From: Jannaschia sp. S6380
GTDB lineage: Bacteria > Pseudomonadota > Alphaproteobacteria > Rhodobacterales > Rhodobacteraceae
Reading direction: 5' to 3'
Assembly (NCBI RefSeq): GCF_023015695.1
Contig: NZ_JALKAS010000001.1
Span: 186,001 to 250,000 of the forward strand
DNA length: 64,000 bases
The notes under the pieces were generated by a model. That model was not told the origin of the DNA, did not search any database, and saw only the letters and a list, made by a program, of their open reading frames with translations. Below are positions 27,116 through 35,680 of the stretch, piece after piece (positions within the stretch are counted from its first letter, which is position 1; each line of letters begins with the position of its first letter). Made by a program: the position numbers and the translations under genes.

Positions 27116-28479
27116 GATTGAGATACTTGGCCGCGGGGCTGACCGTGGCGGGCGGCGCGTCGATGGCGGCGGTCGGTATGGCTTCGTTCGGAAAGGAGCC
27201 CGTCCCCCCGGCGCTGGCCGCGGCGGCCGCTTGGCAACCCGAGATGCCGACGCTTCCGCCGCCGGAGACGCTCGCGCCGGACCTCGTCGCCCTGCCATTG
27301 GACTCCCCGCCGGGTGTCCGCCCCCCGGTCGTCCTGGCCGCCGCCGCCGCCCCCGCGCCGATGCTGGAGGTCGAGCCGCCGCTGCCGACTTGGTCGCGCG
27401 AGGTCGCGCCGGGCGAGACGCTCGACGCGGTGCTGGCGGAAGCCGGCCTCGCCGCGGCGGACCGGGCGGAGGCCGCACTCGCCCTGGGCGCGGAGTACGA
27501 TCTGCGGCGGCTGCGCCCGGGTCATGGAGTCGACGTGGTCAAGGCGCCGGAAGGCGGGCCCCGCGCCGTCACCCTTCGCGTCGACGACGGCGTGCGGATC
27601 GAGGCGTCGTTCGGCGCGCGGCCGGTGGTCCGTGTGATGGCCCCCGAGCCCGAGATTGTGTCCCTGGCCGGCGAGACGCGCGTCGAGTCCTCGCTCTTCG
27701 CGGCGCTGGACGCGGCCGACATGCCTGCCCGCTTCGCCGTCGACCTCGCGCAGATGCTGGGCGGCGCGGTGGACTTCCGCCGCGACCTGGGCGGCGGCGA
27801 GACGCTGCGCGTGATGTGGCGCGAGGCGCGGGTCGGGGACGACCTCGTGGGCCAGCCCGAGCTCGCCTTCGCGGCGCTCGACCTCGGCGACGCGCTCTTC
27901 GAGGTGGCCTGGCCCGAGGACGGGACCGGCCGCGCGACGATCTACCTCGACGGCGAGGTGCAGCGCATCTTCGCACAGCCCGTGGAGGGCGCGCGTCTTA
28001 GCTCGGTCTTCGGCCGCCGGGTCCATCCGGTCTTCGGCAACGTGCGGATGCATACGGGCGTCGACTTCGCCGCCGCGCAGGGCACGCCGGTCCGCGCCAC
28101 CGCGCCGGGTCGCGTCTCCTTCGTCGGCTGGCGCGGCGGCTACGGACGCGTCGTCGAGATCGCCCACGACCCCGAGATCATGACGCGCTACGCGCATCTG
28201 AGCGCGGTGCCGGGCGGGCTGTCCGAAGGGCAGCGCGTGGCGGCCGGGGACATGATCGGCCGGGTCGGCGCGACCGGAACGGCCACGGGGCCGAACCTGC
28301 ATTACGAGGTGCGGGTGGACGGACGGCCGACCGATCCGCTGTCGGACGAGCGGCTGGCGGAAGCGGCCGAGCACGATGGGCAGGCCGACGTGGCGCTGGA
28401 GCGGCTGGCGGAGGCGCGCGCGACGCTCGAGGACGCGCTCACCGGCGCGTCGCCCGATGATCCGAACGAAAGGCTCTGA
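27112..28479 (+). CDS. M23 family metallopeptidase (peptidoglycan endopeptidase)
   Basis: A 455-residue exported protein. After a signal or anchor (residues 6-25) and a Pro/Ala-rich linker come two helical/LysM-like modules, then the LytM domain. Zinc ligands are visible: HTGVD in MHTGVDFA, and HYEV in NLHYEVRVDG, with YAHLS between. It should cleave peptidoglycan cross-links. Its place after SCO/PCuAC genes, before a lipoprotein and near L,D-transpeptidases, links envelope remodelling to the metal response. Confidence 0.9.
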   Translation: MRLRYLAAGLTVAGGASMAAVGMASFGKEPVPPALAAAAAWQPEMPTLPPPETLAPDLVALPLDSPPGVRPPVVLAAAAAPAPMLEVEPPLPTWSREVAPGETLDAVLAEAGLAAADRAEAALALGAEYDLRRLRPGHGVDVVKAPEGGPRAVTLRVDDGVRIEASFGARPVVRVMAPEPEIVSLAGETRVESSLFAALDAADMPARFAVDLAQMLGGAVDFRRDLGGGETLRVMWREARVGDDLVGQPELAFAALDLGDALFEVAWPEDGTGRATIYLDGEVQRIFAQPVEGARLSSVFGRRVHPVFGNVRMHTGVDFAAAQGTPVRATAPGRVSFVGWRGGYGRVVEIAHDPEIMTRYAHLSAVPGGLSEGQRVAAGDMIGRVGATGTATGPNLHYEVRVDGRPTDPLSDERLAEAAEHDGQADVALERLAEARATLEDALTGASPDDPNERL

Positions 28480-28482
28480 ACC

Positions 28483-28830
28483 ATGGAACCACGCCACTCG
28501 AAGATCGAGTCGGAGAAGCCCGTGCATCCCCTGGGCCCCGCCCTGCGGCGAACGGGCAGGGGGGCGCTCCTGACCGGCGCCCTGCTGACGCTCGGAGCTT
28601 GCGCGGTTCCAGTCGGAACGGAGAGAGCGCCGGAGCAGGGCATCTCGCCCGAGGCAATGGAGCAGATCGCCGTCCTGGCGGCCCCGTATCAGGATCTGAG
28701 CACCGTCGAACGGCGACCCGGCGACGGGTGCTACTGGTACCGCCATGTCGGACCGGTCGAGACGACGATGCTCCCGCTGCGCACGCCCGAAGGAAATCCG
28801 ATCTGCTCCGGGACGTCGGCCGGGTCATGA
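28483..28830 (+). CDS. Small lipoprotein of an unnamed family, copy 1
   Basis: A 115-residue lipoprotein with lipobox LTLGAC (Cys at about residue 40), though the signal starts late after a 25-residue hydrophilic stretch, so an internal start is possible. The C-terminal motif DGCYWYRHVGPVE...LPLRTPEGNPIC is nearly repeated in the lipoprotein at 57193-57465. No known domain is recognised. The gene is tail to tail with an L,D-transpeptidase gene, as is its paralogue. A role in cell-wall or metal homeostasis is inferred from context only. Confidence 0.75.
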   Translation: MEPRHSKIESEKPVHPLGPALRRTGRGALLTGALLTLGACAVPVGTERAPEQGISPEAMEQIAVLAAPYQDLSTVERRPGDGCYWYRHVGPVETTMLPLRTPEGNPICSGTSAGS

Positions 28831-28913
28831 GGACGCGGCGTTGCGACTGTCCAACCGTCGCCATTCCGGCGCCCCGCTGGGCAGCGGCCCGGCAGGGCGG
28901 GATCATGAGGCCG

Positions 28914-29585
28914 TCAGCTGTGCGCCACCGACGGCCCGTCGCCCGCAGGCTTGTAGAGGAAGGCCGTCACCCCGGTCTCGACCCGGTCGTAGAGGTCGTT
29001 GATGTGGGGCATGACCATCCGCACGCAGCCCGAGCTGGCGCGCGAGCCGATCGAGCCCGGCGACGGCGTGCCGTGGATGCGCAGATAGGTGTCGCGGCCG
29101 CCATCGAAAAGGTAGAGCGCGCGCGAGCCGAGCGCGTTCTGGGGGCCCGGCTCCATCCCGTCCTCGTACTGCGCATAGGCCTCGGGCTCGCGCCGGATCA
29201 TGTCCTGCGTGGGCGTCCAGTGCGGCCACCGCACCTTGCGGCCGATCCGGTAGGTGCCCGGCTCGTAGAGGCCGTCGCGGCCGATGGCCACGCCGTAGCG
29301 CATGGCGGTGCCGCCCTCCTCGATATGGTAGAGGTAGCGCGCCGTCGCGTCCACGTGGATGTCGCCGGGCACGAGGCCGGGCCGGGCCGTGACCCGCTGC
29401 GGCAGCAGGCGCGGATGCAGGCCCCAGGGATTGGTCGTGGCCGGGTCGTAGCCCGGCGGCGTGACCTGCGCGTCCCAGGCCGCTTTCTGCGCGTCCGTGG
29501 GCCAGCGGCTCGCGAGGGCCGGGCCTGTGGCCGCGGTCGAGAGCAGGGCGGAGGTCGTCGCGATGAAATGGCGTCTGGTCAGCAT
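28914..29585 (-). CDS. L,D-transpeptidase (YkuD domain), copy 1
   Basis: A 223-residue exported enzyme with a Tat-like leader (TRRHFIATTSALL). The YkuD site is RIHGTPSPGSIGSRASSGCVRM: conserved His, Ser-Gly-Cys with the catalytic Cys, and Arg. It forms 3-3 cross-links in peptidoglycan or anchors proteins to it. The protein is a close paralogue of the one at 56485-57177; both share PPGYDPATxNPWGL and LGSRALYLxxGGRDTYLRIHG. It is convergent with the small lipoprotein gene. Confidence 0.9.
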   Translation of the reverse strand: MLTRRHFIATTSALLSTAATGPALASRWPTDAQKAAWDAQVTPPGYDPATTNPWGLHPRLLPQRVTARPGLVPGDIHVDATARYLYHIEEGGTAMRYGVAIGRDGLYEPGTYRIGRKVRWPHWTPTQDMIRREPEAYAQYEDGMEPGPQNALGSRALYLFDGGRDTYLRIHGTPSPGSIGSRASSGCVRMVMPHINDLYDRVETGVTAFLYKPAGDGPSVAHS

Positions 29586-29791
29586 GGGATAGGCCTATTC
29601 CTTGAAGATTTCGCCTCCGCGCTACACGCAGGGGGCTCATGTTTCAAACCGGCGACGGCAAGTCCGGGTTCCGGCGCGGGCCGTGGGAGTTCGTCGGGGC
29701 TCGAGGCGTCGGCCCGCGAACTTCACGCGATTTTGCGTGGCCGGACCGTGAGCGTCGTCGGGCCGTCCATCCCGGCATCGGGGGGGCGACG
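29586..29791. other. Intergenic region between L,D-transpeptidase and ZIP genes
   Basis: A 206-bp divergent promoter region. I see no clear 19-nt-spacer MerR promoter. A small dyad, CACGC-GATTTT-GCGTG, is at 29724-29739 and could be an operator for the ZIP unit. Confidence 0.4.
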
Positions 29792-30574
29792 ATGACCGAA
29801 CTATCCCCCATCATGCTGGGCCTCCTGGGCAGCCTCGCCGCCGGCTCCATGACGGCGATCGGGGCGGTCCCGGTCCTGTTCGGCCGGCTCCCGTCGCGCT
29901 CCACGCGGGACATGGCGCTCGGCTTCGCGGCTGGCGTGATGCTGGCTGCGTCCTTCTTTTCCCTCATAATCCCCGCGCTCGATGCCGCCGAGCCGATGTT
30001 CGAGAACGGCGCGATGCCCGCCGCCGTGGTCTGCGTCTCGATCCTTCTGGGCATGGGCGCGGTCGCGCTGATGAACGAGCGGCTTCCGCACGAGCACTTC
30101 GCCTCGGGGCGCGAGGGGCCGCAGGCCGCTTCGCTCAGGCGCGTCTGGCTCTTCATCATCGCCATCACCATCCACAACTTCCCCGAGGGCCTCGCCGTGG
30201 GCGTGGGCTTCGGCGCGGACGGGATGTCCGGCGGCCTGCCGCTCGCCATCGGCATCGGGTTGCAGAACGCCCCCGAGGGGCTGGCGGTGGCCGTCTCGCT
30301 GCTGGGCGAAGGGTACTCGAAGGTCCGGGCCTGGGGCATCGCAGCGCTGACCGGCATGGTCGAGCCCCTGGGCGGCCTTCTCGGCGCGGGCGTCGTCACC
30401 CTGTCCCAGCCGCTCCTGCCCTGGGGCCTCGCCTTTGCGGCGGGCGCGATGCTCTACGTCATCAGCCACGAGATCATCCCCGAGACGCACCGCAGCGGCC
30501 ATCAGAACCGCGCGACGCTGGGGCTCGCCGTGGGCCTCGTCATCATGCTGTTCCTCGACGTGTGGCTGGGATGA
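29792..30574 (+). CDS. ZIP family metal transporter
   Basis: A 260-residue membrane protein with about eight helices. The metal site HNFPEGLAVGVGFG in helix 4 (near residue 127) and QNAPEGLAVAVSLL in helix 5 are the ZIP signature. A variable loop has HEHFASGREG. ZIP proteins move Zn(II) or other divalent metals into the cytoplasm. It is surprising in an export region and may restore zinc after strong efflux. The ATG at 29792 is used; the stop overlaps the lspA start (ATGA). Confidence 0.88.
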   Translation: MTELSPIMLGLLGSLAAGSMTAIGAVPVLFGRLPSRSTRDMALGFAAGVMLAASFFSLIIPALDAAEPMFENGAMPAAVVCVSILLGMGAVALMNERLPHEHFASGREGPQAASLRRVWLFIIAITIHNFPEGLAVGVGFGADGMSGGLPLAIGIGLQNAPEGLAVAVSLLGEGYSKVRAWGIAALTGMVEPLGGLLGAGVVTLSQPLLPWGLAFAAGAMLYVISHEIIPETHRSGHQNRATLGLAVGLVIMLFLDVWLG

Positions 30575-31053
30575 GCGAGTTGGCGATGCGACGTCGGAAC
30601 CTTGTCCCGGGCAGCGGCGCGCTGCTGGCCGCCCTCACTGCCGATCAGGCGAGCAAGGCACTGGTCGTCGCGGAGGCCGCGCGTCTCGCGGGCGGCGTGC
30701 CGTTCGCGCCCGGCTTCAACCTTGTCTTCGGGCGCAACTCCGGCGTGACCTTCGGGCTCTTCGGTGATGTGCCCTGGTGGGGGCTCGCCCTCGTCGCGGC
30801 CGCGATCTGCGCGTGGCTTCTGCGGATCATGGTCGCGGCCCCGACGCGCAGCGAGGCCGTCGCCGCCGGGATGATCGTGGGCGGCGCGCTCGGAAACGTC
30901 GTGGACCGCATCCGCTTCGGCGCGGTCACCGACTTCCTCGATTTCTATGCCGGGGCCTGGCACTGGCCGGCCTTCAACTTCGCCGACGTGGCGGTGGTGT
31001 GCGGCGCGGCGCTGCTGGTCCTGCGCCCGCTCATGGGCCGCCGCGCCGCATGA
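30571..31053 (+). CDS. lspA: Lipoprotein signal peptidase
   Basis: The 160-residue aspartic protease that cuts the signal peptide from diacylated prolipoproteins. It has four helices and both catalytic motifs: GNVVDRIRFGAVTDF and FNFADVAV. It is shorter at the N-terminus than many LspA proteins. As part of a ZIP-lspA-lnt operon inside a metal region it is probably a second copy, the housekeeping lspA being expected elsewhere. ATGA overlaps occur on both sides. Confidence 0.9.
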   Translation: MSELAMRRRNLVPGSGALLAALTADQASKALVVAEAARLAGGVPFAPGFNLVFGRNSGVTFGLFGDVPWWGLALVAAAICAWLLRIMVAAPTRSEAVAAGMIVGGALGNVVDRIRFGAVTDFLDFYAGAWHWPAFNFADVAVVCGAALLVLRPLMGRRAA

Positions 31054-32573
31054 CGGCCGCCGTCGCGGGCCTCGGCCGCGGCGTGCCGGTCCTGCCGCTG
31101 GCCTTCGCGGCGGGTGCCGCGGCGGTCCTCGCCCTGCCGCCCTTCTCGGTGCTGCCGGCCGCGCCGCTGGCCTTCGGGGCGCTGTTCCTTCTGGTGTCGG
31201 GGGCAGGGACATGGCGGGCCTTCGCGCTCGGCTGGGTCTTCGGGCTGGGGCATTTCGCTTTCGGGCTCTCCTGGATCGCGGAAAGTTTCACTGTCGAGGC
31301 CGAGCGCTACGGCTGGATGGCCGTTCCCGCCATCTCGGGCCTGAGCGCGCTTCTCGCTCTGTTCCCGGCCCTGGCCTGCGCGGCCTTCGCGCGGCTGCGG
31401 ATTGGCGGCGCGACGGGCGCGACCGCCTTCGCGGCCTGTTGGACGGCGACCGAGTGGCTGCGCGGCCATGTGCTAACCGGGTTTCCCTGGAACCTTTCGG
31501 GGTACGCCCTGGCGGAGTTCGACCCGCTCCGGCAACCCGCCGCCTGGATCGGCAGCTACGGCCTTGGGTTCGTGTTGGTCCTAGTCTCCGCGCTCGCGGC
31601 GGGCGCGCTGCGGGCTGAGGGGCGGCGGCGGGCGGGCGCGCTGGCCCTCGCCGGGCTTCTCTGTTTCGCGCTCGCGGGCGCCGGATGGCTGCGGCTGGCC
31701 GCGGCGCCGGTCAAGGAGACGGGGATCCGCCTTCGGATCGTGCAGGGCAACGTCGCACAGGCCGACAAGTGGCGTCCCGAGCTGCGCGCGGAGACCTTCG
31801 CGCGCTACCTGCGCCTGTCGAGCCGGCCCGGCGCGTTCGACGTGCTGCTCTGGCCGGAGACGGCCTTTCCGGGCTATCTCGACGAGGATGCGGCGGCCGC
31901 GGATCGCATCGCGGGGATGCTCGGGCCGGGCCGGGTCCTGCTGACGGGAGCGCCCAGCCGCGTCGCGGACGGGCAGGGCGCGCGCTACTTCAACGCCGTG
32001 CAGGCCTTTGACGCCGGCGGCCCGGTCGGCCGATACGCGAAGCACCACCTCGTTCCCTTCGGAGAGTACGTGCCGCGCTGGCTGCCCATCGAGCGCCTGG
32101 TGGAGACGCCGGGCGACTTCACGCCGGGGCCGGGGCCGCGCACGCTGGCGCTGCCGGGCCTGCCGCCGGTCGGGGTCGCCATCTGCTACGAGATCGTCTT
32201 CCCGGGTGCCGTGGTGGACGACGCCATCCGGCCGGACTGGATCTTCAACGCCACCAACGACGCGTGGTTCGGCACCTCGATCGGACCCCGCCAGCATCTC
32301 GCCTCCGCCCGGATGCGCGCGGTCGAGGAAGGGCTGCCGGTCGTGCGGGCGGCGAACACGGGCATCTCGGCGGTGATCGATGCGGAGGGCCGCATCCGCG
32401 ACCGTCTGGAGATGAAGCGGACCGGTGTCATCGACGCCGCGCTTCCCGCCCCCCGGCCCGCGACGCTTTACGCGCGGCTCGGCGATCTGGTGCTGGCACC
32501 CCTCGTGCTGATGGCGCTGCTGCTGGCATGGCTGACGGATGGCGGAAGGGCCGGCCTGCGGCGGCGGGCCTGA
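31050..32573 (+). CDS. lnt: Apolipoprotein N-acyltransferase
   Basis: The 507-residue enzyme adds the third acyl chain to lipoproteins. It has an N-terminal bundle of membrane helices, then a nitrilase-like domain with the catalytic triad: Glu in WPETAFPGY (about 270), Lys in YAKHHLVPFGEY (about 331) and Cys in ICYEIVFPG (about 378). NATNDAWFG is also conserved. It is coupled to lspA by ATGA. Its catalytic thiol is a likely target of soft metals, which gives a reason for an inducible copy here. Confidence 0.92.
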   Translation: MTAAVAGLGRGVPVLPLAFAAGAAAVLALPPFSVLPAAPLAFGALFLLVSGAGTWRAFALGWVFGLGHFAFGLSWIAESFTVEAERYGWMAVPAISGLSALLALFPALACAAFARLRIGGATGATAFAACWTATEWLRGHVLTGFPWNLSGYALAEFDPLRQPAAWIGSYGLGFVLVLVSALAAGALRAEGRRRAGALALAGLLCFALAGAGWLRLAAAPVKETGIRLRIVQGNVAQADKWRPELRAETFARYLRLSSRPGAFDVLLWPETAFPGYLDEDAAAADRIAGMLGPGRVLLTGAPSRVADGQGARYFNAVQAFDAGGPVGRYAKHHLVPFGEYVPRWLPIERLVETPGDFTPGPGPRTLALPGLPPVGVAICYEIVFPGAVVDDAIRPDWIFNATNDAWFGTSIGPRQHLASARMRAVEEGLPVVRAANTGISAVIDAEGRIRDRLEMKRTGVIDAALPAPRPATLYARLGDLVLAPLVLMALLLAWLTDGGRAGLRRRA

Positions 32574-32594
32574 AGGAGAGGCGCCACCGGGCCG

Positions 32595-33104
32595 TCAGGC
32601 GTAGATGTCGACGGGCGTGCCGTCGCGGACCATGGCATAGACCTCCTCGATCTGGCGATCGGTGACGGCGATGCAGCCCGCCGTCCAGTCGCGCAGGTCG
32701 GTCGGGTCGATGCCGCGCCTGGGCCCGCCATGGATGAAGATGTCGCCGCCCGGCTTCTTGCCGGCGGCCTCGGCGAAGGCGATGTCGGCTTCGTTCGGGT
32801 AGGAGATGCCGATGGACAGATGGAACTTGCTGTCGGGGTTGCGGCGGTCGATGACGTAGGTCCCTTCGGGCGTCTTGCCGTCCCCCTCGAACTGCTTGTG
32901 GCCCACCGGCGCGAAACCCAGCCCGATCGGATAGGTCCGCAGGATGCCTTCACTGCCCTCCAAGGCCAGCAGCCGTCGGCTCTTGAAGAGCCGCAGCCGC
33001 GTCACCGCCGGTCCGTCATAGGATCGGAACTTGCCGGCGCAGCCGGAAAGGAGGGCGCCCGCGCCCCCCAGAAGCGCCGCGCGGCGCGTCAATATCGTGG
33101 TCAT
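32595..33104 (-). CDS. L,D-transpeptidase family lipoprotein (YafK-like)
   Basis: A 169-residue protein with a lipobox (LLSGC, Cys near residue 22). The YkuD-type site is DIFIHGGP...DLRDWTAGCIAVTD, with His and catalytic Cys conserved; TAGCIAV is typical of the YafK-like branch. FEGDGKTPEGTYVIDRRNP is also typical. It is expected to act on peptidoglycan in the periplasm and to be processed by Lgt/LspA/Lnt, copies of which lie close by. It is convergent with lnt, 21 bp away. Confidence 0.88.
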   Translation of the reverse strand: MTTILTRRAALLGGAGALLSGCAGKFRSYDGPAVTRLRLFKSRRLLALEGSEGILRTYPIGLGFAPVGHKQFEGDGKTPEGTYVIDRRNPDSKFHLSIGISYPNEADIAFAEAAGKKPGGDIFIHGGPRRGIDPTDLRDWTAGCIAVTDRQIEEVYAMVRDGTPVDIYA

Positions 33105-33176
33105 GCCTGCCCCTCGCGCCCCGTGTTCCGGTGGCCGCTGTTATTGCGTCGAGACTACGCGGCGGCGGGCCGCCGA

Positions 33177-35525
33177 TCAATGCCCGTGCGCCAGCGCCCC
33201 CTGCGCCATGCGCGTAGCCACCCGCTCGCCGCCTTCAGGCGGCGGCGCGTCGCCCCCGGCCCGCAGAAGGCGCATCGCATTGGCCACGACCAGGAGCGAC
33301 ACGCCCACGTCGGCGGCGATGGCGCCCCACATGGAGGCCAGTCCGAACGCCGTCAGTCCGACGAACAGCGCCTTGGTGGCGAGCGCCAGCGCGATGTTCT
33401 GGCGGATGACGCCCATGGTCCGTCGCGAGTGCCCGACGAGCCACGGAACCTTGCCGATGTCGTCGGTCATCAGCGCGATGTCCGCCGTCTCGATGGCCGC
33501 ATCCGAACCGACGGCGCCCATCGCGATGGCGAAATGCGCCCGCGCCATGGCCGGCGCGTCGTTCACCCCGTCGCCGATCATGGCGACCACGTCATGGCGC
33601 GCGACCAGTTCCTCGATGGCTGCGACCTTGTCCTCGGGCAGCAGCTCCGCGCGGACCTCGTCGATGCCGACCTCGGCGGCGACCGCGCGCGCCGTGCGTT
33701 CGTTGTCGCCCGTGAGCATGACGATGGTCGTCACGCCTTGTTCATGGAGCCGCGCCACGATCCCCCTTGCGTCGAGACGGATGCGGTCGCGCAGCGCGAT
33801 GAGCCCCATCAGCCGGTCGCCCGACCCGACGGCCACAAGGGTGCTGCCCGCGCCTTCGATCCGCTCCGCCAGGTCGCGCGGGATCGCGTCCCCCAGCCCC
33901 TTCTCGGCGGCGAAACGGTCGGAGCCGAGCCAGATCGGCGCCCCCCGCCACGTCCCCTCGACGCCGCGGCCGGGAACGGTGCGCGTGTCCTCAGCGGCCG
34001 CGCGGGCGATGCCGTCGCGCTCGCCACGGGCCAGGATCGCGCGCGCCAAGGGGTGCGAGGAACGCGCCTCGAGCGCCACGGCCGCCTCCAGCAGGTCGCG
34101 CTCGGAGGCGTCGCCCAAGGGGTGCAGCCCCGCCACCTCCGGCTCGCCCATCGTGATCGTGCCGGTCTTGTCCATGGCCAGCGCGGTCATCCGGGCAGGC
34201 GCCTCGACATAGGCCCCGCCCTTGATCAGAACGCCGCTGCGCGCCGAGGAGGCCAGCGCCGCGACGATCGAGACGGGGGTGGAGATGACCAGCGCGCAGG
34301 GGCAGGCGATCACCAGCAGCACCAGCGCGTTGTAGATCCAGTAATCCCAGGCCGCGCCCAACAGGAGCGGCGGCAGAAGCGCGATCAGCACGGCCAGGGC
34401 CATGACGATGGGCGTGTAGACGCGGGCGAAGCGGGCCACCCACTGCTCGACCTCGGCGCGGCGCGAATGAGCGTCCCCCACCATGCGGATGATCTTGGAC
34501 AGCACCGTGTCCGAAGCGGGCTTGGTCGCGCGCACCGTCAGCGTGCCCTCGCCGTTGATCGTGCCGGCATAGACCTCGTCGCCGGCCTCCTTGGGAACGA
34601 GCGCGCTCTCGCCGGTGATCGGCGCCTGGTCGACGGCACCCGCGCCGTCCGTCACCTCGCCGTCGAGAGGGATGCGGTCGCCGCCGCGCACCACGAAGCG
34701 CGCGCCGACCGCGACCTCGGCGGCCGGCACGTCCGCCTCCGAGCCGTCGTCCCGGATCACCCGCGCCGTGGGCGGCGCGAGGTCCAGCAGCGCGGCGACC
34801 GCGTTCCTTGCGCGCCCCACGCTCCAGCTCTCAAGCGTCAGCGACAGGGCGAAGAAGAAGGCCACCGTCGCCGCCTCGAAATACTCGCCGAGCGCGATGG
34901 CGCCCGCGACGGCCACGACCATCAGCAGGTTCATGTCGGGCGCGAGCCGCCGCGCCGCCGACCACGCCTTCGGCGCGACGAGCCAGACGCCGAACAGGAT
35001 CGCGATCAGGAAGGCGACCACCTCGATCAGCGGCATGGGCACCTCGCCATGACCCGAGAACAACCCGACCGCGCCGATGGCGCCGGACTCGAAGACGTGC
35101 CAGCCGAAGCCGGCCGCCCAGAAGCCGCCCGAGATGGCGGTGAAAAGCCGCTGGCGGCGGAAATGCGCGGCCTGGTCGGCCTCCGCGGTTTCCGCGTCCC
35201 AGGGCTTGGCGCTCATCCCGGTGGAGCCGACGATCTTCACGATCTGGTCGTCGCGCAGGGGCTTCGCGCCCTCCAGCACGGTCATCCGGCCGTTGAGCAC
35301 GTCGAAGGCCAGATGCTCGGCGCCGCCCACCTCGGGCCCGACCACGCGGCTCAGGATCGCTACCTCCTCGGCGCAGTCGAGGCCGTTGACGCGGAAGCTG
35401 CGCCCCGCCTCGGGCGGCGGCGCGCTCGAGGCCTGCGGGACCTCCGAGGCCTGCAAGGCCTGCCCGCCGCAGCAGGTGTCGTTTGCCACTCCGTGCTCGT
35501 CTTCGTGCTCTGCGCGCCGTTCCAT
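33177..35525 (-). CDS. zntA: Zn/Cd/Pb-exporting P1B-type ATPase
   Basis: A 782-residue inner-membrane pump. The N-terminus has a CC pair (DTCCGG) and an HMA-like domain with VNGLDCAEEV rather than the CxxC form. The transmembrane CPC is in VIACPCALVISTPVS near residue 408, the phosphorylation site DKTGT near 452, and GDGVNDAPAMA near the end. The CPC with DCAEE-type sensor fits the Zn(II)/Cd(II)/Pb(II) subgroup. It has its own MerR-type promoter at 35555-35585 and is divergent from a CDF gene. Confidence 0.95.
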   Translation of the reverse strand: MERRAEHEDEHGVANDTCCGGQALQASEVPQASSAPPPEAGRSFRVNGLDCAEEVAILSRVVGPEVGGAEHLAFDVLNGRMTVLEGAKPLRDDQIVKIVGSTGMSAKPWDAETAEADQAAHFRRQRLFTAISGGFWAAGFGWHVFESGAIGAVGLFSGHGEVPMPLIEVVAFLIAILFGVWLVAPKAWSAARRLAPDMNLLMVVAVAGAIALGEYFEAATVAFFFALSLTLESWSVGRARNAVAALLDLAPPTARVIRDDGSEADVPAAEVAVGARFVVRGGDRIPLDGEVTDGAGAVDQAPITGESALVPKEAGDEVYAGTINGEGTLTVRATKPASDTVLSKIIRMVGDAHSRRAEVEQWVARFARVYTPIVMALAVLIALLPPLLLGAAWDYWIYNALVLLVIACPCALVISTPVSIVAALASSARSGVLIKGGAYVEAPARMTALAMDKTGTITMGEPEVAGLHPLGDASERDLLEAAVALEARSSHPLARAILARGERDGIARAAAEDTRTVPGRGVEGTWRGAPIWLGSDRFAAEKGLGDAIPRDLAERIEGAGSTLVAVGSGDRLMGLIALRDRIRLDARGIVARLHEQGVTTIVMLTGDNERTARAVAAEVGIDEVRAELLPEDKVAAIEELVARHDVVAMIGDGVNDAPAMARAHFAIAMGAVGSDAAIETADIALMTDDIGKVPWLVGHSRRTMGVIRQNIALALATKALFVGLTAFGLASMWGAIAADVGVSLLVVANAMRLLRAGGDAPPPEGGERVATRMAQGALAHGH

Positions 35526-35554
35526 GAAGGTCTCCTGCCGAACGTCCGGCCCGT

Positions 35555-35585
35555 AAGATGGGTGCTCTAGCCGCTAGAGGTTCAA
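35555..35585 (-). promoter_or_regulatory. zntA promoter with perfect CTCTAG dyad
   Basis: Minus strand: -35 TTGAAC (35585-35580), a 19-nt spacer and -10 CATCTT (35560-35555). The spacer contains CTCTAG-CGG-CTAGAG, a perfect 6-bp dyad (35565-35579). This is the ZntR/PbrR operator pattern and differs from the CueR-type boxes of the copper section. The cognate regulator may be the cadR-like gene at 23712-24140 or one outside the window. Confidence 0.85.
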
Positions 35586-35680
35586 GGGGTTTCGGCATGG
35601 GCATCGACCTTTTCCACAGTTCGCGAACCGATCGGGCGGCTTTCGCGTTTCTGGAAGGACTTGTCACGCGGAGGCCTGCC

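Noticed and set aside
29724..29739. CACGC-N6-GCGTG dyad as a Zur box for the ZIP operon
   Set aside because: It does not match a Zur consensus I can recognise and the arms are only 5 bp; kept only as a note on the intergenic region.
32730..35570. A 946-codon plus-strand frame opposite zntA
   Set aside because: Repetitive Arg/Ala/Gly-rich translation and complete overlap with a clear P-type ATPase gene.
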